From Pseudoscardovia radai (GTDB taxonomy: Bacteria > Actinomycetota > Actinomycetes > Actinomycetales > Bifidobacteriaceae), in assembly GCF_002259605.1 (NCBI RefSeq), contig NZ_MWWR01000004.1, forward strand, positions 196,966 to 260,965: a DNA stretch of 64,000 nt, in the 5' to 3' direction. Each line of letters opens with the position of its first letter. The stretch's first letter is position 1. This document shows, in pieces, positions 1-7,855 of the stretch. The notes beneath the pieces were generated by a model that saw only the letters and a list, made by a program, of their open reading frames with translations, did not search any database and was not told where the DNA came from. A program made the translations under genes and the position numbers.

Positions 1-2
1 CG

Positions 3-1739
3 CGCATCGCCGCGCAGATTCCCGACATCGTACCCGACGACCTTCGCCAGGAGCGCGGCCTCATGCACCGCGCCGAAGCCTTCTGCGCCATCCACAACCC
101 CTCCACCCCCGAGGAATTCGCGCAAGGCATCGCCACGCTGCGCTACGAGGAGGCCTTCGTCTCGCAAACCGCCATGCTGCGCGAACGCGCTGACTCCCAC
201 ACGCACCGCGCTTACCCTTGCGCTTCGCCGGAGGTTGAGGGTGGTGCCGCGCACACCACACCCTCTTCGCCCGCCGGAGCCTCCACGCCCACCGCACCCG
301 CCGGCCTTCTGCACGCCTACATCGGCTCGCTGCCCTTCGAACTCACACAGGGACAGAAGGACGTCATCGCGCAGATCACCGACGATATGTCCCACGACTG
401 GCCGATGCAGCGCCTTGTGCAGGGCGAGGTCGGCTCGGGCAAGACGGTGGTGGCGATAGCCGCGATGCTGCGCGCCGTGGAATGCGGCCACCAGGCCGTG
501 CTCATCGCGCCCACCCAGGTGCTGGCCGAGCAGCATTACGAGAGCATCCGTCGTCAGGTGGGAGGACTGCCCGAGGCGGAGGGGCTGCCCATCATGCTGC
601 TGACGGGCGGGCTCAAACTCGCGCAGCGCCGCAAGGTTCTGGCGACGGCTGCGAGCGGGGAATCGTGCATCGTCGTCGCCACGCATGCCGCGTTCTCCAA
701 ATCCTTCCAGGCGCCGAACCTCGCGCTCGTGGTGATCGACGAGCAGCACCGCTTCGGCGTGGACCAGCGCCAGGCGCTGTTCGAGGGCGACGGCCCCGTG
801 CCGCATATGCTCGTCATGACGGCCACGCCGATTCCGCGCACCGCGGCCATGACGTGGTTCGGCAACCTCGATATCTCGTGGCTCACCGAGCTGCCGGGCG
901 GCCGCAAGCCCATCACGTCGGTGGTGGTTAACGAGGCCGACAGCTCCACGATGGGCCAGATGTTCGTGCATATCCGCAAGCGTCTCGACGAGGACGAGCG
1001 CGCGTATGTGGTCTGCGCGCGCATCGACGAGGACGACGCGGATTCCTTCGACGAGGGCTACGACGCCGCCCCCGTGGCGCCCGAGGCCGATCTCGACGGC
1101 GACGGCGTGCCGGACGACGCGCAGCCAGCGCCGCCGCTGCATTCGGTTGAGCAGATGAGCCAGCGGCTCGCCGCGCTGCCGCAGTTCCGCGGCGTGGCTT
1201 TCGTCACGCTGACCGGCCGTGATGACGATGAGACGAAACACGATGTGATGGAACGCTTCTCGTCGGGCCAGGTGCAGGTGCTGGTGGCGACCACCGTGAT
1301 CGAGGTGGGCGTGGACGTGCCGCAGGCCACGAATATCGTGATTTTCGACGCCGAGCATTACGGACTGAGCCAGCTGCACCAGCTGCGTGGGCGCGTCGGC
1401 CGCGGCGGGATGAAAAGCTGGGCGTTCTTCGTGACGCGGGCGGCCGAGGGGTCGCTGGGTGCGGAACGGCTTGAGGTGATCCGTTCCTCCACCGACGGCG
1501 CCGAAATCGCGCGCGCCGATCTGGAGCTGCGTGGAGCCGGCGACGTGCTGGGCGACGTGCAGTCCGGCAAGCGCAGCTCGCTTAAGCTGCTGCGCGTGGT
1601 GGCGGACGCGGATGTGATCGAGCAGGCGCGCGCCGATGCCCAGGCGGTGATTGAAAAGGATCCGACGCTGCGCGGCAATGTGCAGTTGGCGGGGGCCGTG
1701 CTCGACTTCATGCGCTCGACGGAGGCGGATGCCGCCTGA
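3..1739 (+). CDS. recG: ATP-dependent DNA helicase RecG (5'-truncated by window edge)
   Basis: The reading frame is open from the first bases, so the N-terminal wedge domain lies outside the window and only about the last 578 residues are present. RecG is a superfamily 2 helicase that remodels stalled forks and Holliday junctions. Visible motifs are Walker A GEVGSGKT (bases about 423-446), the DEQH box in VVIDEQHRFG, the TATPIPRT motif and QLRGRVGRG (motif VI). A Pro/Ala/Thr-rich stretch interrupts the region before the Walker A motif, and an acidic insertion lies between the two helicase lobes. The last codons reach the stop at 1737-1739. A 750-bp gap full of palindromes follows. Confidence in the family is high because the RecG-type motif set is complete. 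Confidence 0.95.
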   Translation, partial: RIAAQIPDIVPDDLRQERGLMHRAEAFCAIHNPSTPEEFAQGIATLRYEEAFVSQTAMLRERADSHTHRAYPCASPEVEGGAAHTTPSSPAGASTPTAPAGLLHAYIGSLPFELTQGQKDVIAQITDDMSHDWPMQRLVQGEVGSGKTVVAIAAMLRAVECGHQAVLIAPTQVLAEQHYESIRRQVGGLPEAEGLPIMLLTGGLKLAQRRKVLATAASGESCIVVATHAAFSKSFQAPNLALVVIDEQHRFGVDQRQALFEGDGPVPHMLVMTATPIPRTAAMTWFGNLDISWLTELPGGRKPITSVVVNEADSSTMGQMFVHIRKRLDEDERAYVVCARIDEDDADSFDEGYDAAPVAPEADLDGDGVPDDAQPAPPLHSVEQMSQRLAALPQFRGVAFVTLTGRDDDETKHDVMERFSSGQVQVLVATTVIEVGVDVPQATNIVIFDAEHYGLSQLHQLRGRVGRGGMKSWAFFVTRAAEGSLGAERLEVIRSSTDGAEIARADLELRGAGDVLGDVQSGKRSSLKLLRVVADADVIEQARADAQAVIEKDPTLRGNVQLAGAVLDFMRSTEADAA

Positions 1740-1923
1740 GATCGACGATTTCCGTCGCGCGCGCAGGCCGCCGCCGCGTTGCGTTGCGCGCTGCGCCGTC
1801 GCGCTGCGCAGCGCCTCCCGCCCCGGCCCCGCCCCGCTGCGCTTCTCGCTCCTTCTCCTCTCCGCCTCTCCGCCACGCTGCGCAGCGCCTCCCGCCCCGC
1901 CTCCGTCGACGCTATCTGCTGAC

Positions 1924-2432
1924 TTTTGCGGTGATTTGGCCGCAATAGTGGGCGGTTGTGGTGGTTGGGGAGGTGGTTGTGCGTTGTATCTGTCGACTTT
2001 TGCGGTCGGATGGCCGCAAAGGTCGGTGGATACGGTGGTTGGGGAGAGGGTGCCGATGGCTGTGGTCCGTATTGGGTGACTTTTGCGGTGGTTTGGTAGC
2101 AAAAGTCTACGATTGCGGTGGTTGGGGGAGAGGGTGTCGGTGGCGGTTGTTGTATCGGGTGAGTTTTGCGGTCGGATGGCCGCAATAGTGGGCGGTTGTG
2201 GTGGTTGGGGGAAGGTTGTCGGTGGCTGTGTGTTGTATCGGCTGAGTTTTGCGGTGGTTTGGTAGCAAAAGTCTACGATTGCGGTGGTTGGGGGAGAGGG
2301 TGTCGGTGGCGGTTGTTGCTATCGGCTGAGTTTTGCGGTGTTTTGGCCGCAATAGTGGGCGGTTGTGGTGGTTGGGGAGGTGGTTGTGCGTTGTATCTGT
2401 CGACTTTTGCGGTCGGATGGCCGCAAAGGTGG
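1924..2432. repeat. TTTTGCGG/CCGCAA palindrome array, seven units (family D)
   Basis: This fills most of the 756-bp gap between recG and trmD. Seven short palindromes of the form TTTTGCGG-(about 8 nt)-CCGCAA begin near 1924, 1998, 2081, 2164, 2247, 2331 and 2405. Two units carry GGTAGCAAAAG as a degenerate right arm. Between them are G/T-rich stretches such as GGTGGTTGGGGAGGTGG. Unit spacing is 74, 83, 83, 83, 84 and 74 bp. No convincing ORF is present: the short open frames here are compositionally skewed. The first 180 bases after recG (1740-1920) are GC-rich with no recognised feature. Two more copies lie downstream of rho. Confidence 0.85.
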
Positions 2433-2495
2433 GTGGTTGTGGTGGTTGGGGAGGTGGCGGAGCCGCTGTTCGAGGGGATTCCGTAGAGTTGTAGC

Positions 2496-3479
2496 GTGCT
2501 TATCGATATCGTCTCCGTGTTCCCCGAGTATTTTTCCGTGCTTGACCTGAGCCTGCTGGGTAAGGCCCAGAGCAAGGGGCTCGTGGAGGTGCGCGCCCAT
2601 AACCTGCGCGATTGGACCCACGACGTGCACCATTCGGTGGACGATACTCCGGTCGGCGGTGGCGCGGGCATGGTGATGAAGCCGGCGGTCTGGGCGGAAT
2701 GCCTGGACGAGCTGCTGGGCCTGGAGCCCGTGGATATGCCGCAGGTCGATCCGACCGCGGAGCTGTGGGACGAGCCCGTGGTGAGCGATGGTGCGATTGA
2801 CGAGGCCACGATTGACGAGGGCACCGCAAAAGGTGCGGATGACGCGGCAAGGCCCGACGATGCCGTCGTCTCCGAATCCGTTTCCGAGCCCGCGCCCGCC
2901 GCCGAATCCGCTGCGCCCGCCGCCGACTCCGACACCGTGCTCATCTTCCCCAATCCGTCCGCGCCGTTGTTCACCCAGCGCGACGCGACGCAGCTGAGCC
3001 ACGCCGGCCATCTTGTGTTCGGCTGCGGCCGGTACGAGGGCTACGATGCCCGAGTGCCGCGCTATTACAAAGCGCGCGGCGTGGACGTGCGCGAATACTC
3101 GATCGGCGACTATGTGCTCAACGGCGGGGAAGTGGCGGTATCCGTCATGCTTGAGGCCATCACCCGCCTGCTGCCCGGCTTCATGGGCAACCCCGACTCC
3201 ATCGTGGAGGAATCGTATACGGGAAGCAACGCGCTTCTCGAACACCTGCAGTACACGCGTCCCACCACATGGCGCGGCATCTCGGTACCCGAGGTGCTCA
3301 CCAGCGGCGACCACGGCAAGGTGGACCGCTACCGCCGCGACCAGGCGCTCGCCCGCACGGCGGATATCCGCCCCGACCTCATCGAGAAGCTCGACTGCAC
3401 GGCGCTGAGCAAGGCCGACCGCAAAACCCTCATCGCGCTCGGCTGGGAGGTCAGCGGCCGCAATCCGCGCAGGCTGTAG
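2496..3479 (+). CDS. trmD: tRNA (guanine-37-N1)-methyltransferase TrmD with acidic insertion
   Basis: TrmD methylates N1 of G37 next to the anticodon of several tRNAs using S-adenosylmethionine, which prevents frameshifting. The N-terminus MLIDIVSVFPEYF matches the family start and begins at a GTG codon. The trefoil-knot motifs are visible: DDTPVGGGAGMVMKP, LVFGCGRYEGYDAR, and YSIGDYVLNGGEVA. At 327 residues it is longer than the usual 230-280. The excess is an acidic, Ala/Asp/Glu/Pro-rich stretch at about residues 75-150, between the GMVMKP motif and the knot. The C-terminus DRKTLIALGWEVSGRNPRRL ends six bases before the convergent rsmD stop. The family call is secure; the role of the insertion is unknown. 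Confidence 0.95.
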   Translation: MLIDIVSVFPEYFSVLDLSLLGKAQSKGLVEVRAHNLRDWTHDVHHSVDDTPVGGGAGMVMKPAVWAECLDELLGLEPVDMPQVDPTAELWDEPVVSDGAIDEATIDEGTAKGADDAARPDDAVVSESVSEPAPAAESAAPAADSDTVLIFPNPSAPLFTQRDATQLSHAGHLVFGCGRYEGYDARVPRYYKARGVDVREYSIGDYVLNGGEVAVSVMLEAITRLLPGFMGNPDSIVEESYTGSNALLEHLQYTRPTTWRGISVPEVLTSGDHGKVDRYRRDQALARTADIRPDLIEKLDCTALSKADRKTLIALGWEVSGRNPRRL

Positions 3480-3484
3480 AGGCG

Positions 3485-4126
3485 TCAGAATTCTGCGGTG
3501 CTCTGTTCGGCAGTATCGGTAGCGGTGCTGGTTTCATCGCCGTCATCGGCATCGCGATCGATATAGAAAACCGTCGTCTCGCCGTATTTCTTGCTGGCCG
3601 ACACATGCCAGCCGGCGGGCGCGGCGGCCGGCTGCGAGCGGCCGGAGCGCTCGAGCACGATCTCGCCGTCCGGCGCCACCATGCCGCGGCGCACCAGCCC
3701 CGCGAGCAGCGCCTCGCAATCGGCGGTCTCGTAGGCGTAGGGCGGGTCGATGAACACCACATCGAACGCCTCGCCGCCTTCGGGGAAGGTCTCGACGAAT
3801 TTCTCCGCCTTGCCGCGCACCACGCGCGCGGTGCACGAGCCGTCCCAGGCCTTCGAGCGCTTCAGACCCTGCAGCGTCTTGCCGATGGAGGAGGCGGCCG
3901 GCCCGGCGGCCTCGATGCTGACCAGCGCGCGGGCGCCGCGGCTCAGCGCCTCCAGCCCCAGGGCGCCGGTGCCGGCGAAGAGGTCGAGCACGCGGGTGCC
4001 GTCGAGAAGGCCCCACGATTCCAGATGCGAGAAGATGGCTTCCTTCGTGCGGTCCGTGGTGGGGCGCGTGCCGGTGTGCGGCGCGGCGATTTCCTGCCCT
4101 TTGAATCGACCTGAGATGATGCGCAT
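3485..4126 (-). CDS. rsmD: 16S rRNA (guanine-966-N2)-methyltransferase RsmD
   Basis: This class I SAM-dependent methyltransferase modifies G966 of 16S rRNA in the assembled 30S subunit. The 213-residue protein has the family N-terminus MRIISGRFKGQEIAAP, the TRPTTDRTKEAIFSHL segment, the SAM-binding motif LDLFAGTGALGLEAL and the catalytic motif DVVFIDPPYA (D/NPPY type). The C-terminus is a short acidic and Thr/Ser-rich tail beyond the usual end. The gene is convergent with trmD with only a 5-bp gap, so the two transcripts probably overlap at their 3' ends. No terminator hairpin is evident between them. Confidence 0.95.
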   Translation of the reverse strand: MRIISGRFKGQEIAAPHTGTRPTTDRTKEAIFSHLESWGLLDGTRVLDLFAGTGALGLEALSRGARALVSIEAAGPAASSIGKTLQGLKRSKAWDGSCTARVVRGKAEKFVETFPEGGEAFDVVFIDPPYAYETADCEALLAGLVRRGMVAPDGEIVLERSGRSQPAAAPAGWHVSASKKYGETTVFYIDRDADDGDETSTATDTAEQSTAEF

Positions 4127-4277
4127 GCCTCCATTATGCCGCAGGGTTGTGGAAAGGCGCGGAAGGCGTGGGGCCGATGTCTGCGAATCCGTGCATCGTT
4201 CAGCGATCCTTCATGTTGGAAACGGGGTATCGGGGAGACAATTGCTACAGTATAAGAGAAGAGAAAAGAGAAATCTC

Positions 4278-4961
4278 ATGGGGAAAATCGTATCCGACAA
4301 TTCTGATGGCCATGATTACAAGGCCCTTCCTCGATGGAAGCCATGGGCGGCTGGCGTTGTGGCGTTCGTGGTCGCTTGGTGGTTTTTCTGGTTCCTGCTG
4401 GTTCCTGTCGGCGACCGCTATCTTCCCTTGATGCTGGGATACCGGCTTACCATGATTGTGAGCAATCCCTTTGTGATGCTTGCCATCATCAGCGTCTGTG
4501 CGTTGACGTGCGCGCTCGTGGTATTCCAATGCACAAACCGGCGTGTGAACGTTGCCTTCATCACGGCGTTGAGCTGGCTCTATGTGATTGCCGCCGTTGC
4601 CGCAATCATGCTCAAGAGCCGAGGAGTGCAGGGAGTCAACTTCAACCCAGGTAATATCATCGCTCAGTTGCAGGTTTCGCCTGCCGTCGTGCTCTTCAAC
4701 ATCCTGGTGTTCGTTCCCGTCGGAATCATGGCATATTCCCTTCACCGTGTCGGCATTGCATATGCAACGGCGGCAGCGGCAATCGTTGCGATGGAAGCCG
4801 GCCAGTATGCGTTCCATCTGGGTGTGTGCGATATCGATGACATGATGGCGAACGCCATAGGATTCACGATGGGCTATCTCGCCATGTCGTTCTGGCGCCG
4901 CAAGCACCGCGTGACGCGCGAAGGCGCATGGTATGTAATCGGCGGCACTCCCGCTGATTGA
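4278..4961 (+). CDS. VanZ-like membrane protein
   Basis: The protein has about 227 residues with roughly five hydrophobic segments (near residues 23-45, 55-80, 88-108, 125-145 and 150-170). The pattern fits the VanZ family, including the loop FNPGNIIAQL and the late segment with MEAGQYAFHLGVCDIDDMMANAIGF, where family members usually show an E..Q......R..D..D...N..G signature. VanZ-like proteins are mostly uncharacterised; a few are linked to glycopeptide or lipid metabolism. I chose the ATG at 4278 because it follows a purine-rich AGAGAAAAGAG ribosome binding site; the frame is open further upstream but there it overlaps rsmD antisense. Codon use is less GC-biased than in neighbouring genes. 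Confidence 0.75.
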   Translation: MGKIVSDNSDGHDYKALPRWKPWAAGVVAFVVAWWFFWFLLVPVGDRYLPLMLGYRLTMIVSNPFVMLAIISVCALTCALVVFQCTNRRVNVAFITALSWLYVIAAVAAIMLKSRGVQGVNFNPGNIIAQLQVSPAVVLFNILVFVPVGIMAYSLHRVGIAYATAAAAIVAMEAGQYAFHLGVCDIDDMMANAIGFTMGYLAMSFWRRKHRVTREGAWYVIGGTPAD

Positions 4962-5082
4962 CGCGGGCGGGCATAGATCGTGGAATCCGCCCGATTTGTG
5001 CGGGACGCTTGGCAGATGCGTGGAATCAGCCCTGTGCGAAATTCAGTGGTGGAAGCGCAAATTCATTTGATACGAATGATTC

Positions 5083-5919
5083 ATGAACACTGTGAATAAC
5101 ACCGCGCCCAATGAAGCCGCCCCCGATTCGGCATACGGCACACATGACGAGATCGCATCCCGCAACGGCACGCTGGACGTGCTGCTCAACCGCCGCAGCA
5201 TCCGCGCGTTCACCGACGAACCCGTGAGCGCACAGGACGTCGACGCCATCGAGGCCGCCGCCCAGCGCGCCGCCACGTCGCAGTTCTACAACGCGTGGTC
5301 CGCCATCCGCATCACCGACGAAGACCTTAAGCAGAAGCTCGCCGAGGTGGCGCGCCAGCCGTATGTCGCCACGGCGCCGCTGCTGTACGTGTTCATCGCA
5401 GACCAGCATCGCAACTACCGCATCGCCGAGGCCAAGGGCGTGGCGGAGAGCGACATCACCTACGGCACGAGCTTCATGCTCGCACAGGCGCAGAACGACG
5501 CGGTTCTGGCGCTGCATGCCATGGAAACCGCCGCGGAATCCCTGGGGCTCGGCGGTGTGATCCTCGGTTCGCTGCTCAATAACATCGACGAGCTCATCGA
5601 CCTGCTGCACCTGCCCGAGCACACCTTCCCCGTGCTGGGCCTCGCGCTGGGACACCCCGCACAGCAGCCGCAGCTCAAGCCGCGTATGCCGCGCGAGCTG
5701 CAGTTCTTCGACAACGCATACCCCGCGGATGACGAGACGCCGGATGTGCTGGCGCAGTTCAAGGACTTCGACGCGACCGTGCACGAGTACTACGATCTGC
5801 GCGATGCCTCGAAGCCGGTGGCGGGTTTCACCGACCAGATCGCCCAGGGCGCGACGAGTGACGCGCCGCTGAAGAAGGCGCTGCACAGCCACGAGGTGAA
5901 GCAGGGCTTCGCGGACTGA
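5083..5919 (+). CDS. Nitroreductase-family NAD(P)H-dependent flavin oxidoreductase
   Basis: The protein of 278 residues belongs to the FMN-dependent nitroreductase superfamily, NfrA/FRP-like branch. Around residues 30-45 it has the LNRRSIRAFTDEPVS motif whose RRSIR segment contacts FMN phosphate. Further on it carries AMETAAESLGLGGVILGSL, the family's typical MAAESLGLG-like motif, and FPVLGLALGHPAQQPQLKPRMP, the G.P.....KPR segment. The likely reaction is two-electron reduction of quinones, nitro compounds or flavin; the substrate cannot be told from sequence. The gene stands alone, followed by a strong GC-rich hairpin. An ATG start with weak upstream Shine-Dalgarno was used. Confidence 0.88.
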   Translation: MNTVNNTAPNEAAPDSAYGTHDEIASRNGTLDVLLNRRSIRAFTDEPVSAQDVDAIEAAAQRAATSQFYNAWSAIRITDEDLKQKLAEVARQPYVATAPLLYVFIADQHRNYRIAEAKGVAESDITYGTSFMLAQAQNDAVLALHAMETAAESLGLGGVILGSLLNNIDELIDLLHLPEHTFPVLGLALGHPAQQPQLKPRMPRELQFFDNAYPADDETPDVLAQFKDFDATVHEYYDLRDASKPVAGFTDQIAQGATSDAPLKKALHSHEVKQGFAD

Positions 5920-5958
5920 GGATGGTGCGCGCGGCGCGGGTTGCGCGGGTTACGTGAG

Positions 5959-5991
5959 GTGCGGGCGTGCGCGGGTTGCGCACGCCCGCAC
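5959..5991. terminator. GC-rich hairpin between convergent genes
   Basis: A 14-bp perfect stem (GTGCGGGCGTGCGC with its complement) closes a 5-nt loop between the nitroreductase gene and the minus-strand rimM gene. There is no U-tract on either strand, so it may act as a Rho-dependent or bidirectional transcript end rather than a classical intrinsic terminator. Confidence 0.55.
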
Positions 5992-6003
5992 GCGGCCGGC
6001 GGC

Positions 6004-6666
6004 TTATAGGAGGCCGTCGGGCGGCGTCAGGCGCACGATATTGTTCTCGAGGTCGATCTCGGGCACGATTTGCTCGACGAAGGGCACGAGCGCGCGCTTG
6101 CCGTCGGCGTCCTCGAGTACCTCGAGCAGGAACTGGGCGGGAGAGTCGAGAACATCGTCGACCGTGCCGATTTTTCGCGCGGTCTCCATGCTGTCTCCCA
6201 CATACACGTCGAGGCCGATGAGATCGTCGGGATACCAGGCGTCCTCGGCCTCCATCTCCTCCTCGGAATCGGCCGGGCAGAACAGCTCGGTGCCGTTGAG
6301 GGCCTCCGAGGCGTTGCGGTCGGTGACGTTCCTGAACAGCACGATCCAGCGCTCGCGGAACGTGCGCGACCGCTCGACCGTGAATTCGTTCCCTGCGGCG
6401 TCGTAGAGCACCGAGCCCGGCGCGAAGCGGCGCTCCGGCTCGTCGGTGAACACGGTGACGTTCACCTCGCCCTTCAGTCCCTGTGCTCGTCCGATGCGGC
6501 ACACGCGGAACATCTCCGGGGCGGGGGTGGAGTCGGGAGTGGGGGTGTTTGAGTTGGCGGCGGCGCTTGAGTTGGCGGCGGCGTTGGTGGATGCGGCCCT
6601 GGATGCCGGCGCGGCCTGCGATTGTGCGTCCCGCGAATCATGTGAATTCCTGCGCTTGCCCGCCAT
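6004..6666 (-). CDS. rimM: Ribosome maturation factor RimM with N-terminal extension
   Basis: RimM binds ribosomal protein S19 and assists maturation of the 30S head. The core begins FRVCRIGRAQGLKGEVNV, the conserved RimM N-domain, continues with the ERSRTFRERWIVLF segment, and has the PRC-barrel region beginning EDAWYPDDLIGLDVY and ending VPFVEQIVPEIDLENNIVRLTPPDGLL. The chosen ATG is preceded by AAGGAGAC at good spacing and gives 220 residues, including about 50 residues of Ala/Asn/Pro/Ser-rich low complexity before the core. A shorter start at MFRVCRIG is possible but lacks such a site. The gene lies downstream of rpsP and the KH gene, but a terminator separates them. Confidence 0.93.
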   Translation of the reverse strand: MAGKRRNSHDSRDAQSQAAPASRAASTNAAANSSAAANSNTPTPDSTPAPEMFRVCRIGRAQGLKGEVNVTVFTDEPERRFAPGSVLYDAAGNEFTVERSRTFRERWIVLFRNVTDRNASEALNGTELFCPADSEEEMEAEDAWYPDDLIGLDVYVGDSMETARKIGTVDDVLDSPAQFLLEVLEDADGKRALVPFVEQIVPEIDLENNIVRLTPPDGLL

Positions 6667-6797
6667 ACCCGTCTCCTTACGCTGGCAAAACCGATCGTTC
6701 CACTCGGCGGAACGTTTCGCCCTACAGAATACAGGAGCCTCCCCACCCCGCGTGGCTTGAACCGGTCCGGAGGCGTTGCCAGGTCGGTTTGACGTTC

Positions 6798-6895
6798 GGC
6801 GGGTGTGGCGGCACCCGCTTAAGGCGGTTTTGGGTTGGTTTTCGACGATTTTCCCGTCGAGATGGGCTTCGGCGGGTGTGGTGGCACCCGCCCAA
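6798..6895. repeat. Two copies of the 73-bp GGCGGGTG...CACCC repeat (family C)
   Basis: Two units with GGCGGGTGTGGCGGCACCCG start at 6798 and 6871, 73 bp apart, in the gap between the rpsP/KH terminator and rimM. The same family forms a seven-unit array at 63.3-63.8 kb and pairs at 44.77 and 48.15 kb. Confidence 0.8.
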
Positions 6896-6900
6896 CGAAT

Positions 6901-6930
6901 AAAAGAAAACCCCGGCGCGGGGCCGGGGTT
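6901..6930 (-). terminator. Intrinsic terminator after the rpsP-KH genes
   Basis: On the minus strand, AACCCCGGC and its complement form a 9-bp stem with a short loop, followed by TTTCTTTT. It lies just past the KH gene stop and before the family C repeats, and would end the rpsP-KH transcript. Confidence 0.85.
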
Positions 6931-6943
6931 GAAGCGAAGTGCC

Positions 6944-7177
6944 TTAGCGGCGAACATCCATGATATCGACGCGGATCTTGTGATCGGACAGCGCCTGGGC
7001 GACGGTGCGAATGGAATTCGCGGTGCGCCCGCCGCGGCCGATCACGCGGCCGATATCCTCGGGATTCACGCGCACGCGCAGAAGTTCGCCGCGCGCGTTC
7101 TCGTGAGACTTCACGGACACATCATCCGGAAAGTCGACGATGTTGCGAATCAGATGTTCGACAGCTTCAGCAAGCAT
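6944..7177 (-). CDS. khpA: KH-domain RNA-binding protein (KhpA-like)
   Basis: This is a 77-residue single KH-domain protein, the usual length for the KhpA/YlqC family encoded next to rpsP in Gram-positive bacteria. It has the GRVIGRGGRTANSIRTV signature at about residues 44-60, with the GxxG loop that grips single-stranded RNA. In streptococci KhpA works with KhpB/Jag in cell elongation and division control; that role here is inferred. The start lies 2 bp after the rpsP stop, so the two genes are probably co-translated. Confidence 0.92.
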   Translation of the reverse strand: MLAEAVEHLIRNIVDFPDDVSVKSHENARGELLRVRVNPEDIGRVIGRGGRTANSIRTVAQALSDHKIRVDIMDVRR

Positions 7178-7179
7178 GA

Positions 7180-7638
7180 TTACTCAGCCTTCTCTTCGGT
7201 GGCTTCCTCGGAAGCCTCGGTCTCGGCGGCCTCAGCGGCAGCGGCGGCCTCGGCATCAGCCTTGGCCTTCGCCTCGGCCTTGGCGGCCTTCAGCTTCTGG
7301 GCCTTGTTCTCCTCGGCCTGAACACGAGCGGCAGCATCCGGACCTTCCTCAACGGTCTTCAGCGTGCCCTCGGCACCGGGCAGGCCCTTGTACTTCTGCC
7401 AGTCACCGGTGATGTTGAGGAGCTTGAACACGGGGTCGGACGGCTGTGCGCCGACGCCAAGCCAGTACTGCGCGCGCTCGGAGTCGATCTTGATCGTGGA
7501 AGGCTGCGTGTTCGGGTCGTAGGTACCGATGGTCTCGATGGCACGGCCGTCGCGCTGCTTGCGGGAATCAATCACCACAACGCGGTAGAACGCGTAGAAC
7601 TTCTTGCCGAAACGCTGCAGACGAATCTTGGTTGCCAA
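7180..7638 (-). CDS. rpsP: 30S ribosomal protein S16 with Ala/Glu-rich tail
   Basis: S16 is a primary 16S rRNA-binding protein of the 30S body. The first 85 residues are canonical ([22 protein letters not shown], then [23 protein letters not shown] and [12 protein letters not shown]). The remaining roughly 65 residues are a highly charged Ala/Glu/Lys tail, giving 152 residues in total; similar tails occur in actinobacterial S16. The start is preceded by AGGAGAGCC. It is the first gene of a minus-strand unit with the KH gene. Confidence 0.97.
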   Translation of the reverse strand: MATKIRLQRFGKKFYAFYRVVVIDSRKQRDGRAIETIGTYDPNTQPSTIKIDSERAQYWLGVGAQPSDPVFKLLNITGDWQKYKGLPGAEGTLKTVEEGPDAAARVQAEENKAQKLKAAKAEAKAKADAEAAAAAEAAETEASEEATEEKAE

Positions 7639-7855
7639 AATGGCTCTCCTTTAATGTGGATTTGCTCGCAGACACCGCTGTGTGGGGCACGGCGACGTCT
7701 GGTCGCGTTGCTCCCATGCGCTCGGTATAGAGGGCTCCGGACGCACGGATAACAGATGGAATTATAGGGGTTGCGGTGGATTTTCGCCACCCGACGCTCC
7801 GACGGTGCGAGCTGTTCCTGTGTCGTCCCGATTACGATTCGCCGCGTCGCTCCGC

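Noticed and set aside
1958-2550. Several Gly/Trp/Val-rich frames between recG and trmD
   Set aside because: Their products follow the G/T-rich repeat spacers and palindromes; no start site with Shine-Dalgarno, and the same peptides recur in tandem.
3269-4114. Plus-strand frame overlapping rsmD
   Set aside because: It is the antisense of rsmD, which has all the methyltransferase motifs.
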